Below, piece after piece: positions 1-9,100 of a stretch of 64,000 nt of DNA; the stretch's first letter is position 1; each line of letters begins with the position of its first letter. The notes beneath the pieces are model-generated. The model was given only the letters and a program-made list of their open reading frames with translations, was not told the origin of the DNA and made no database searches. Origin of the DNA: Thiodubiliella sp900128405 (GTDB taxonomy: Bacteria > Pseudomonadota > Gammaproteobacteria > PS1 > Pseudothioglobaceae). Both the position numbers and the translations under genes were made by a program. The stretch spans positions 186,001-250,000 of the forward strand of contig OY821614.1 of assembly GCA_963682085.1 (NCBI GenBank), written 5' to 3'.

Positions 1-92
1 CGCGACCGATACCCTTCTTTTTGTGAGCGTTTAACATACTCATCATTCAGGTGTTCATTCATCCAGCGACCAGAAGAGCCTTTTTTTGTCAT
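1..92 (-). CDS. rlmE: RlmE (RrmJ/FtsJ) 23S rRNA 2'-O-ribose methyltransferase, N-terminal fragment cut by the window edge
   Basis: The minus strand from the ATG at 92-90 reads MTKKGSSGRWMNEHLNDEYV and then KRSQKEGYRSR up to the window edge. This matches the start of gammaproteobacterial RlmE, in which a short basic lead with a Ser-Arg-Trp patch precedes an EH..D.YV..AQK.G.RSR segment. RlmE methylates U2552 of 23S rRNA in the large subunit using S-adenosylmethionine. Only 30 codons are visible, so the Rossmann fold and catalytic residues lie outside the window. No strong Shine-Dalgarno sequence is seen before the ATG. It is the only gene here outside the adhesin family and is transcribed in the same direction. 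The identification rests on the N-terminal pattern alone. Confidence 0.82.
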   Translation of the reverse strand, partial: MTKKGSSGRWMNEHLNDEYVKRSQKEGYRS

Positions 93-278
93 ATAGAATT
101 AATGTTTAATTTTTTATTGCTTATTTTCAGAACTTATGCCATTTTCAAAAAAAATAATCACACTAATTAAGCACTCATTTTTAGGGCATTTTTATTGATA
201 AAAAATATAAGTTTCATCAAAAAGTAAAGTTACATTTTACCAACAAAACTACCGAAAATCTAAGTCCTTATTTAATAC

Positions 279-483
279 GAGACCTTTGCAGAGATATGGA
301 TAATTAGCAAAATTCATATTTTTATCCGCCTAGAGGATTGCTGTAATTGGTAATTTTCTTAAACCTTATTCTCGTGGGGCTAGGTTAGTTTTACCTTTCT
401 AGAAGACTGCTGGGTGTCGTTGGAAAAATTGTCAAGTGAGTAAAACGGAGATTTTTGATTATTATTATTTATGCAAAGGTTTC
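279..483. mobile_element. Candidate MITE or IS remnant with 12-bp inverted ends
   Basis: The ends GAGACCTTTGCA (279-290) and TGCAAAGGTTTC (472-483) are inverted repeats matching at 11 of 12 positions. Together they bound 205 bp that contain no open reading frame of useful length. Such ends and size fit a non-autonomous element or an internally deleted insertion sequence; the GAGACCTTTGCA terminus resembles those of some IS5-group elements, from memory. No clear target-site duplication is seen, so the element may be old or the ends may be misplaced. Confidence 0.45.
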
Positions 484-594
484 AATATGATTATTTTCTA
501 AAAATGGTGTAATTTTTCAAGACCAATTCTAAGTTATACCTTTTAGTTGAAGACCTTAAAATAACAAAGCAACAATCAAAAATGGTTGCCAGTA

Positions 595-672
595 TCAAAC
601 CACCATTAAATCCCGATCTATCCACAATTGTGCAGTGGAGGCATTAGTGTCAATATAAACACCATAAGTAGC
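595..672 (-). pseudogene. Fossil C-terminus of an adhesin-like gene
   Basis: Read on the minus strand, this stretch encodes ATYGVYIDTNASTAQLW followed by IDRDLMVV and a stop. It aligns with the last residues of the intact family, where ITYDVYTHSGANTDANAALW is followed by IQQD and a hydrophobic end. No open frame continues upstream beyond a few dozen codons, so only the very end of a gene survives. Related remnants occur in most spacers of the array; this copy is the only one that keeps the Trp codon and the natural stop. Confidence 0.6.
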
Positions 673-870
673 TAACTTCCATAAACATTACTATTCCTGC
701 TACTGCTTACGCCCTTAGTGTCAACCTAAGCATCTTGACAGAACCATTATCTATATTACTGCTTGCAACAATAAGTGCTTACCCTGTTTTTTAAATGTTA
801 AATCGTATCATAATAATTACGCCAAAATTACAAACTTAAACCTTATAGAGACCTTTATACATCAATACAC

Positions 871-891
871 AAAACCAAAGCAACTGGTTTT
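871..891 (-). terminator. Candidate terminator after adhesin gene 1
   Basis: AAAACCA and TGGTTTT form a 7-bp stem around a 7-nt loop just beyond the stop codon. On the minus strand the second arm ends in a run of four T residues. The stem is AT-rich, so it would be a weak Rho-independent terminator. Confidence 0.45.
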
Positions 892-900
892 ATTCCTTTT

Positions 901-3900
901 TTACAAAACAACCCCAGCACCTTGTTGAATCCAAAGCGCAGCATTAGCATCAGTGTTGGCACCACTATGAGTATAAACATCATAGGTAATACTGCCTTCA
1001 GTCTCGACACCTGATATCTTAGCAAACCCTGAGGCATTTACAGAATCGACATCATTGCCTAATACTTTGAGAATATTGGTGCTGGTAGAGGCATCTAACA
1101 CATCACTTAGATTGAGTATTAGGGTGTTGCTACCTGGGCCAGTAATGTCTATTTTCTCAATATCCTGAATACGGGTATTAATGATTTTGGTTAAATCTAG
1201 GGTTGAGCCACTGCCATTTAGTTTCAGCGTGTCAATGTTACCGCCACCATCCACACGAGCACGATTGCCTGCACCTGTTCGCTGTAATGCAACGATGTTA
1301 CTGGCATTAATAGCAATAGTGTCGTTACCTGCACCTGCACTGAAAACATCCATACCACCGTTGCCTATTAGGGTATCGTTGCCTGCGCCAGCAACAAAAA
1401 TTTCATCACTACTGGTGCCTATAAAGACATCGGCACCTCCATTACCTAAATGGTCAATAGCGTATTTTGAATCGCTATTAGGTTTAGTTAAATCAATAGC
1501 ATTGGTGTCGGTTTTACCGAAGACAACATAAGATTTACCTGCGTCTATTCTACCGCTTAGGTTAGCATACGGAGCACCAACAATCAAATCATCCAAGCCA
1601 TCGCCGTTGACATCGCCTGCGGTGGAGGTTGAGTAGCCATTATAATCATTCGTATTCTCACCGATAATAACAAACCCCCCTGTGCCACTGGCAATAGCAG
1701 ATAGGTTGATTGCTGTGCTGTCGGTTTTACCGAAGATGACATAGGATTTACCTGCGTTTGATTTACCGCTTAGATCAGCTCTATGAGCACTAACAATCAA
1801 ATCATCCAAGCCATCACCGTTGACATCGCCTGCGTTGGAAACTGAGGATCCACTAAAATCAATTTTATTCTCACCGTTAATGGCAAAGCCCCCTGTGCCC
1901 TGAGCAATGGCATATAGGTCGATTACTGTGTTGTCTTTTTTACCGAAGACGACATAGGATCTTCCTGCTTTTTCTCCAGTCCTTAGGTGGGAATACGGAG
2001 CACCAACAATCAAATCATCTAGGCCATCGCCGTTGACATCACCTGCACTAGAGACTGAGAAGCCACTGTTATTATCCGTAAACTCACCGATAATAACAAA
2101 ACCCCCTGTGCCACTGGCAATAGCAGATAGATTGATTGCTGTGTTGTCGGCTTTACCGAAGACAACATAAGATTTACCTGCGTCTATTCTACCGCTTAGG
2201 TTAGCATTAGGAGCACCAATAATCAAATCATCCAAGCCATCACCGTTGACATCGCCTGCAGTGGAAACTGAATAGCCACTGTTATCAATAAAATTCTCGC
2301 CGTTAATGATAAAGCCCCCTGTACCACTGGCAATAGCAGATAGATTGATTGCTGTATTGTCGGCTTTACCGAAAATGACATAAGATTTTCCTACGCTATA
2401 TGTACCGTTTAGATTGGCTTGAAAAGCACCAACAATTAAATCATCCAAGCCATCTCCGTTTACATCGCCTGCAGTGGAAGCTGAATAGCCACTCCATTCC
2501 ATTTCATTCTCACCGTTAATAACAAAGCCCCCTGTGCCAATAGCAGATAGGTTGATTGCTGTATTGTTGGCTTTACCGAAAATGACATAAGATTTGCCTG
2601 CGTTTGATTTACCGCTTGGGTCAGCTTTATAAGCACCAACAATCAAATCATCCAAGCCATCGCCGTTGACATCGCCTGCGTTGGAAACTGAGGATCCACT
2701 AAAATCACCCGCATTCTCGCCATTAATGACAAAGCCCCCTGTGCCACTGGTAATAGCAGATAGGTTAATTGCTGTGTTGTCAGCTTTACCGAAGACAACA
2801 TAAGATTTACCTGCGTTGAATTTACTGCTTGGGCTAGCTCGAAAAGCACCAACAATCAAATCATCCAAGCCATCGCCGTTGACATCGCCTGCGGTGGAGA
2901 CTGAGTGGCCACTTTTATCATCTGCATTCTCACCGTTGATAACAAAGCCTCGTGCCAAGTTTTCTTTCACCAATATAGAAATAAGTTGCTCCGCCTTATT
3001 GCCTGCAATATCAGTAGCAACAACGATAACTGTGTCGTTATCATGCACTGTTGTTTGTATTGCTTTGTAAGTTAGCCTTCCAGTGTCAGCAGTAATCGAA
3101 AATTTGTCAGTATTTGCCCCTTTTATGTTGTAAGCAATGCCTTCATCTACGGTGCCACCATTAAGGTTAGTTACTTGAGAGTCGTAAACAATAATTGAAA
3201 TGGGGGCATTAACATAAGCATCAATTGTAGTGGGTTGCTGGTCAAATATTGGGTCTATGGTATCCACGACAATACGCGAAGTATTTTTACTTATATTTGA
3301 GATATTACCAACTTCATCGATTTGTCTAACCTGAATGGCATTAGCCTCATAAGTGGCGTCAGTGAGCGTAAAACTATTACCTGTGCCGTTAGTGAAGCCA
3401 GTATCACCACTAGTAGAATACTGCCAAGTTATCCCTTCTTCTAAATTATCAACCGTAATCACATTATTACCGGTAATGCCATCGCTATCTAATAGACCTG
3501 TATCTACAAAGTCAAATGTTGGTTGAACTGGTTTGGTTATGTCAACCGCTGCTGTTATCGAATTTACACTTGTAACACCGCCACCATTAGCAGAAAGGTT
3601 AACGGTAACAGTGTAATCACCTTGGGTAAGTTGTGAAGTCCAAGTGTCGTTATTGTTTAAAGCCCAAGTGTTGTTAGCATTAATAGTTGGAAGACTAGAA
3701 TCAATTGTATGCACAAGGGTATCTCCTCGCTTAAAGACAATGCTACTAATGCTTATTGAAGTTACTACACCAATGATTTCAACTGTGCCACTTAAAGCAG
3801 TTGTTGCTATTTCACTGGCATTGATTTTATTATCACCACCAATACCATTCCAAACAACTGAAGTAGACAAACTAACCACTTTTACCGATACAGTAATAAG

Positions 3901-5922
3901 TTTCTCTGCCTCATTACCTGCAACATCAGTAGCAACAATGATAACTGTGTCGTTATCATGTGCCAATGTTTGTATTGCTTTGTAAGTTAGCACTCCAGTG
4001 TTAGTAGTAATCGAAAATTTGCTGGCATTTGTTCCTTTTATGCGATAAGTAATACCTTCATCTGCAGTGCCACCATTAAGGTTGACTACTTGAGCGTCAT
4101 AAACAATAGTTTCAATGGGAGAGTTGGCATAAGCATCAATTGTAGTGGGTTGCTGGTCAAACATTGGGTTTGTGTTATCTACGATAATACGCGAAGTATT
4201 TTTACCTATATCCGAGACATTACCAGCTTTATCGATTTGCCTAATCTGAATGGTATTAGCCTCATAAGTGGTATTATTAGTTAGCATAAAATTACTGCCT
4301 GTGCCGTCAACAAAGCCATTATCACCACTAATAGAATACTGCCAAGTTGCACCCATTTCTAAATTATTAATAGTAATCAAGCCATTATTGGTAATGCCAT
4401 CGTTACTTAATAGACCTGTATCTATAGGGGTAAATGTTGGTTCAGCTGGTTTAACCGTGTCAACCGCTGTTGTTATAAAGTTTGAATTTGTAATACTATT
4501 GCCATTACTCATACTAGAAAGGTAAACGGTAACAGTGTAATCACCTTGGGTAAGTTGTGAAGTCCAAATGTCGCTATTGGTTAAAGTCCAAGTGTTATCA
4601 TCAGTATTAACTCTTGGAAGGTTAGGGCCAGAGTCAATTGTATAAACAGTATCATTTTGTTTAAAAACAATACTACTAATACTTATTGAATTCACTATGC
4701 CAAAGACTGTAATTTTGCCATTTAAAGTAGCTGTTGCCATTTCATCGGCATTAATTCTATTATTATCACCAATACGATCCCAAGCAATTGAAGTGGATAA
4801 ACCAATCGCTTTCACCGATACAGTAATAAGTTTCTCTGTCTCATTGCCTGCAACATCAGTGGCAATAATAGCAACTTTGTGAATGCCTACTTGGGTTTGT
4901 TTTTCCTTATATTTTAATTCACCAGTAGCATTGTCAATCGTAAACTTTTCTTTTTGAAAGCCGCTTTTTAAAGTGTAAGTAACTTTATTCTCATTTGTTA
5001 CTGCCGTATATACTACTTCTGATTCAGTCGCATCTTTTTCAATATTAACGATAGTTGGACTGATAAACATAGATTTTGTGGTATCTATGACAATATCCGA
5101 AGTTTCATTAATTTTAGTTACACCTAAGGTAACGCCAGCTGCATCAAGTTTCCTAATCTGAATGACATTAGCAGCATAGGTGCCACTACTCAGCATAAAA
5201 CTATTACCTTTACCATCAATGAAATTAACGCCACTATCAATGGAATACTGCCAAGTTTCCCCTGCTTCTAAATTATTGACAGTAATCGTATTATTGTTGG
5301 TAATGCCATCGCTATTTGATGAACCTGTATCTATGAAGAAGGTGTTTGTATTTTTATCATCATCATCATCATCACCATCATCACCATTATTACCATCACC
5401 ACCATCATTGCCACTACTACTAGCAACCACAACAGCTGCAACTACAACAGCGGCTACAACCCCTATATTTGAAGTAACAACATCAAGAAAACTTTGCTTA
5501 TCATTTGTGCTTACTGCACTAGATTCTGTAGAAACAATAGACTGCTCACCATAAAAATACACGATTTGCGTGCCATCTTCTAAAGCGAAGGACGCATCGG
5601 CAACAATGTGGTAAAGCCCACCATCTTCGGTGGGTAGAGAAACTAAACAAGATAAATCAGTTGCACAAACAGCAAAATAGTTGTCAAAGATAATAACACC
5701 TTCTTTTAATACCACTTCTAAATCATCGCCGACTTTTTTGGCAATTAGACTTGACTTTTTAGCATCAAAACCTTTAGCATTTAATTGATAAGCCGTGCCC
5801 GCTTGGACTTGAATATGTTGAACACCTTTGGCGATAAAAATAACTTCTTCGTTGAGTTTATTAGCGACTTTTTGCGCTTTGCTTTGTAATATCATAACTT
5901 GTTTTTGTGTTTTTACTTGCAT
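901..5922 (-). CDS. Adhesin gene 1: type I secreted FG-GAP/Ig-like repeat protein, 1673 aa, two stalk units
   Basis: This is the most downstream member, followed only by rlmE. Its N-terminal prefix (1-135) is the most diverged of the set (ILQSKAQKVANKLN, IFIAKG). A Val/Ala-rich hydrophobic stretch lies near 152-167. A long Asp/Gly/Asn linker near 168-192 is followed by the first Ig-like and cadherin-like domains (to about 373). Two full a-b-c units occupy about 374-989. Seven FG-GAP blades span about 990-1470, with GDVNGDGLDD in each. The tail from 1471 carries AGAGNDTLIGNGGMDVF-type RTX motifs. Blades 5 and 7 begin GGFVIIGE rather than GGFVINGE. Start: AAAGG lies just upstream of this ATG. 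By family knowledge the protein should be exported by a type I system and act at the cell surface in adhesion. The binding partner is unknown. Confidence 0.93.
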   Translation of the reverse strand: MQVKTQKQVMILQSKAQKVANKLNEEVIFIAKGVQHIQVQAGTAYQLNAKGFDAKKSSLIAKKVGDDLEVVLKEGVIIFDNYFAVCATDLSCLVSLPTEDGGLYHIVADASFALEDGTQIVYFYGEQSIVSTESSAVSTNDKQSFLDVVTSNIGVVAAVVVAAVVVASSSGNDGGDGNNGDDGDDDDDDKNTNTFFIDTGSSNSDGITNNNTITVNNLEAGETWQYSIDSGVNFIDGKGNSFMLSSGTYAANVIQIRKLDAAGVTLGVTKINETSDIVIDTTKSMFISPTIVNIEKDATESEVVYTAVTNENKVTYTLKSGFQKEKFTIDNATGELKYKEKQTQVGIHKVAIIATDVAGNETEKLITVSVKAIGLSTSIAWDRIGDNNRINADEMATATLNGKITVFGIVNSISISSIVFKQNDTVYTIDSGPNLPRVNTDDNTWTLTNSDIWTSQLTQGDYTVTVYLSSMSNGNSITNSNFITTAVDTVKPAEPTFTPIDTGLLSNDGITNNGLITINNLEMGATWQYSISGDNGFVDGTGSNFMLTNNTTYEANTIQIRQIDKAGNVSDIGKNTSRIIVDNTNPMFDQQPTTIDAYANSPIETIVYDAQVVNLNGGTADEGITYRIKGTNASKFSITTNTGVLTYKAIQTLAHDNDTVIIVATDVAGNEAEKLITVSVKVVSLSTSVVWNGIGGDNKINASEIATTALSGTVEIIGVVTSISISSIVFKRGDTLVHTIDSSLPTINANNTWALNNNDTWTSQLTQGDYTVTVNLSANGGGVTSVNSITAAVDITKPVQPTFDFVDTGLLDSDGITGNNVITVDNLEEGITWQYSTSGDTGFTNGTGNSFTLTDATYEANAIQVRQIDEVGNISNISKNTSRIVVDTIDPIFDQQPTTIDAYVNAPISIIVYDSQVTNLNGGTVDEGIAYNIKGANTDKFSITADTGRLTYKAIQTTVHDNDTVIVVATDIAGNKAEQLISILVKENLARGFVINGENADDKSGHSVSTAGDVNGDGLDDLIVGAFRASPSSKFNAGKSYVVFGKADNTAINLSAITSGTGGFVINGENAGDFSGSSVSNAGDVNGDGLDDLIVGAYKADPSGKSNAGKSYVIFGKANNTAINLSAIGTGGFVINGENEMEWSGYSASTAGDVNGDGLDDLIVGAFQANLNGTYSVGKSYVIFGKADNTAINLSAIASGTGGFIINGENFIDNSGYSVSTAGDVNGDGLDDLIIGAPNANLSGRIDAGKSYVVFGKADNTAINLSAIASGTGGFVIIGEFTDNNSGFSVSSAGDVNGDGLDDLIVGAPYSHLRTGEKAGRSYVVFGKKDNTVIDLYAIAQGTGGFAINGENKIDFSGSSVSNAGDVNGDGLDDLIVSAHRADLSGKSNAGKSYVIFGKTDSTAINLSAIASGTGGFVIIGENTNDYNGYSTSTAGDVNGDGLDDLIVGAPYANLSGRIDAGKSYVVFGKTDTNAIDLTKPNSDSKYAIDHLGNGGADVFIGTSSDEIFVAGAGNDTLIGNGGMDVFSAGAGNDTIAINASNIVALQRTGAGNRARVDGGGNIDTLKLNGSGSTLDLTKIINTRIQDIEKIDITGPGSNTLILNLSDVLDASTSTNILKVLGNDVDSVNASGFAKISGVETEGSITYDVYTHSGANTDANAALWIQQGAGVVL
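5355..5415 (-). repeat. ATC/ACC trinucleotide tract encoding the Asp-rich linker of gene 1
   Basis: The plus strand reads as a run of ATC and ACC triplets, giving mostly Asp with Gly and Asn on the coding strand. Slippage here would change linker length in steps of one residue without breaking the frame. Confidence 0.6.
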
Positions 5923-6001
5923 AATTTACCTTTTTGATTTTTATTTTATTTTTCTTACTACCCTTGTCCTATCTAACTTAAAAAATAGAGTAACAGGTGC
6001 A

Positions 6002-6035
6002 ATTATACAATACAATATTTGTAATATCCTCATGA
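6002..6035 (-). promoter_or_regulatory. Candidate promoter of gene 1, class B leader
   Basis: The TATAAT box lies at 6007-6002 (minus strand), 80 nt before the ATG at 5922. No good -35 hexamer is present. A small palindrome CTCATGAG sits upstream. The leader ends in AAAAAGGTAAATT-ATG. Confidence 0.5.
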
Positions 6036-6135
6036 GAAAATAATTATTTCTATTCCCAAACGAGAATTTAAAATAAAGCAAAAAAAGCTCTGTATTTAAG
6101 TCATTTTGGACGCTAATTTTTTAAAGTCAAAACAC

Positions 6136-6156
6136 AAGATTAAAGCAATTGGTTTT
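6136..6156 (-). terminator. Weak hairpin after adhesin gene 2
   Basis: This is a degraded copy of the stop-proximal hairpin, with AACC replaced by AACCAATTGC on the coding strand. Its stem is shorter than after gene 1. The spacer here is only about 240 bp and lacks the palindrome and fossil found in longer spacers. Confidence 0.25.
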
Positions 6157-6165
6157 AATCCTTTT

Positions 6166-9100
6166 TTACAAAACAACCCCGACATCTTGTTGAACCCAAA
6201 GCGCAGCATTAGCATTAGTGTTGGCACCACTATGAGTATAAACATCATAGGTAATACTACTTTCAGTCTCGGCACCTGATATCTTAGCAAACCCTAAGGC
6301 ATTCACAGAGTCGCCACTATTGCCTAATACTTTGAGAATATTGGTGCTGGTAGAAGCATCCAACACATCATTTAGATTGAGTATTAGAGTGTTGTTACCC
6401 GAACCAGTAATGTCTATTTTCTCAATATCCTGAATACGGGCATTGTTGATGTTGGTTAAATCTAGGGTTAAGCCACTACCATCTAGTGTTAGCGTGTCAA
6501 TGTTACCACCACCATCCACACGAGCACGATTGCCTGCACCTGTTTGTGCTAATGCAGTGATGTTGCTGGCATTGATGATAATGGTATCGTTACCTGCACC
6601 TGCGTTGAAAACATCCATACCACCGTTACCTGTTAGAATGTCATTGCCCATACCAGCAACGAATATTTCATCATCACTAGCACCTGTGAGGGCGTTGTCG
6701 TTTTCATCACCTAAATAGTCAATGGCGTATTTTAAGTCGCCACTAAGCTTGGTTAAATCAATAGCATCGGTGTCGGTTTTACCGAAGATAACATAGGATT
6801 TACCTGCGCTTGCTTTACTGCTCGGGTCGGCTTTCTGAGCACCAATAATCAAATCATCCAAGCCATCGCCGTTGATATCACCTGCACTGGAGACTGAATA
6901 GCCACTCCAATCATTCTCATTCTCGCCGATAATGATAAAGCCCCCTGTGCCACTGGTAATAGCAGATAGATTGATTGCTGTGTTGTCGGTTTTACCGAAG
7001 ACGACATAAGATTTTCCCATGTCTGATTTATCGCTTAAGTCAGCATAATGAGCGCCAACAATTAAATCATCTAAGCCATCACCGTTGACATCACCTGCGC
7101 TGGAGACTGAGGAACCACTCCGATCGTCCTTGCTCTCACCGTTAATGACAAAGCCCCCTGTGCCAATAGCAGATAGATTGATTGCTGCACCGTCTTTTTT
7201 ACCGAAGATGACATAAGATCTACCTGCATTTGATTTACCGCCTAGGCTGACATTCTGAGCACCAACAATCAAATCATCCAAGCCATCACCGTTGACATCA
7301 CCTGCACTGGAGATTGAGCGACCACTGTTATCACCCGTATTCTCGCCGTTAATGACAAAGCCCCCTGTGCCATTAGCAATGGCAAATAGCTCGGTTGCTG
7401 TGCTGTCTTTTTTACCAAAGACGACATAAGATTTACCTGCACTTGATTTATCGCTTAGATTAGCGTTAAAAGCACCAACAATCAAATCATCCAAGCCATC
7501 GCCGTTGACATCGCCCGCGTTAGAAACTGAAGTGCCACTCCAATCATTCGTATGCTCGCCGTTAATGACAAAGCCCCCTGTACCAATAGCAGATAGGTTG
7601 ATTGCTACGCTGTTGATTTTACCGAAGATGACATAGGAGCTGCCTGCGTCTGTCCTACTGTTTGGGTCGGCTTTATAAGCACCAACAATCAAATCATCCA
7701 AGCCATCGCCGTTAACATCGCCTGCGGTGGAAACTGAGATGCCACTCCAATCTTCTGCATTATCGCCGTTAATGACAAAGCCTCCTGTGCCACTGGCAAT
7801 AGCAGATAGGTTGATTGCTGAGTTGTCGGTTTTACCGAAGACGACATAAGATTTTCCTGCTTTTGCTTTACTATTTAGGTTAGCTCTATAAGCACCAATA
7901 ATCAAATCATCCAAGCCATCGCCGTTGACATCGCCTGCGGTGGAGACTGAGATGCCACTGCTATCATTCGCATTCTCACCGTTAATGACAAAGCCCCCTG
8001 TGCCAATAGCAGATAGGTTGATTGCTGTGCTGTCGATTTTACCAAAGATGACATAGGATTTACCTGCGTCTGTTTTACCGCTTAGGTCAGCGTTATGAGC
8101 ACCAACAATCAAATCATCTAAGCCATCGCCGTTGACATCACCTGCGGTGGAGACTGAGGTACCACTCCAATCACCAGCATTTTTGCCGTTAATAACAAAG
8201 CCTTGTCCCAGATGTTCTTTCACCGATACAGTAATAAGTTGTTCTGCCTCATTGCCTGCAACATCAGTAGCAACAATGGTAACTATATCGTTATCAAGTA
8301 TTGATGCTTGTATTGTTTTATAAGTTAGTATTCCAGTGTCAGCAGCAATCGAAAATTTGTTGACATTTGTTCCTTTTATACTATAAGTAACGCCTTCATC
8401 CGCATTGCCACCATTAAGGTTGGTTGCTTGAGCGTCATAAACAGTAGTTGCAATAGGGGCGTTGACAAGAATATTAACTGTAGTGGGTTGTAAGTCAAAT
8501 ATTGGGTCTGCGGTATCTACGACAATACGCGAAGTATTTTTATTTGTATTTGAGACATTACCAGCCGCATCGGTTTGTTTAACCTGAATGATATTAGTTT
8601 CATAAGCGGCACTAATTAGCGTAAAACTACTGCCTGTGCCGTTAATGAAGCCATTATCACCACTAATAGAATACTGCCAAGTTGCACCCACTTCTAAACC
8701 ATTAACAGTAATCACGCCATTATTGGTAATGCCATCGTTATTTAATGAACCTGTATCTACAAAGTCAAATGTTGGTTGAGCCGGTTTGACTGTGTCAATT
8801 GCTGTTGTTATTGAACTTGAATCTGTAACATTGCCACTATTACCAGAAAGGTTAACGGTAACCGTATAATCACCTTGGGTAAGTTTTGAAGTCCAAGTGC
8901 TGTCATTGGCTAAAGTCCAAGTGTTATCACTAGCATTAACACTTGGAAGATTGTTGCTAATTGTATGAATGTCAGTATTACCTTGCTTAAAGACAATACT
9001 ACTAATACTTATTGAATTCACTGTGCCAACGATTGTTACTGTGCCACTTAAAGTAGTTGCTGCCATCTCATCAACATTGATTTTATTATCACTACCAATA

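Larger units (their letters stand above)
93..900. other. Spacer between rlmE and the last adhesin gene of the array
   Basis: This stretch has no intact gene. From left to right it holds an AT-rich leader of rlmE (93-278) with no convincing promoter, a 205-bp element with inverted ends (279-483), an AT-rich stretch with nothing recognisable (484-594), the fossil 3' end of an adhesin-like gene (595-672), more degenerate spacer shared with the other intergenic regions of the array (about 673-860), and a terminator-like hairpin next to the stop of the adhesin gene. Confidence 0.6.

Noticed and set aside
484..594. Possible promoter or small RNA in the AT-rich part of the first spacer
   Set aside because: No paired -35/-10 elements, stable hairpin or conserved block could be supported.
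5180..5554. Plus-strand frames of 90-124 codons opposite the linker region of most genes
   Set aside because: They arise from the ATC/ACC triplet tracts and Ser/Leu-rich antisense reading of Asp/Gly/Val codons. They lack ribosome-binding sites and occur in every copy only because the genes are paralogs.
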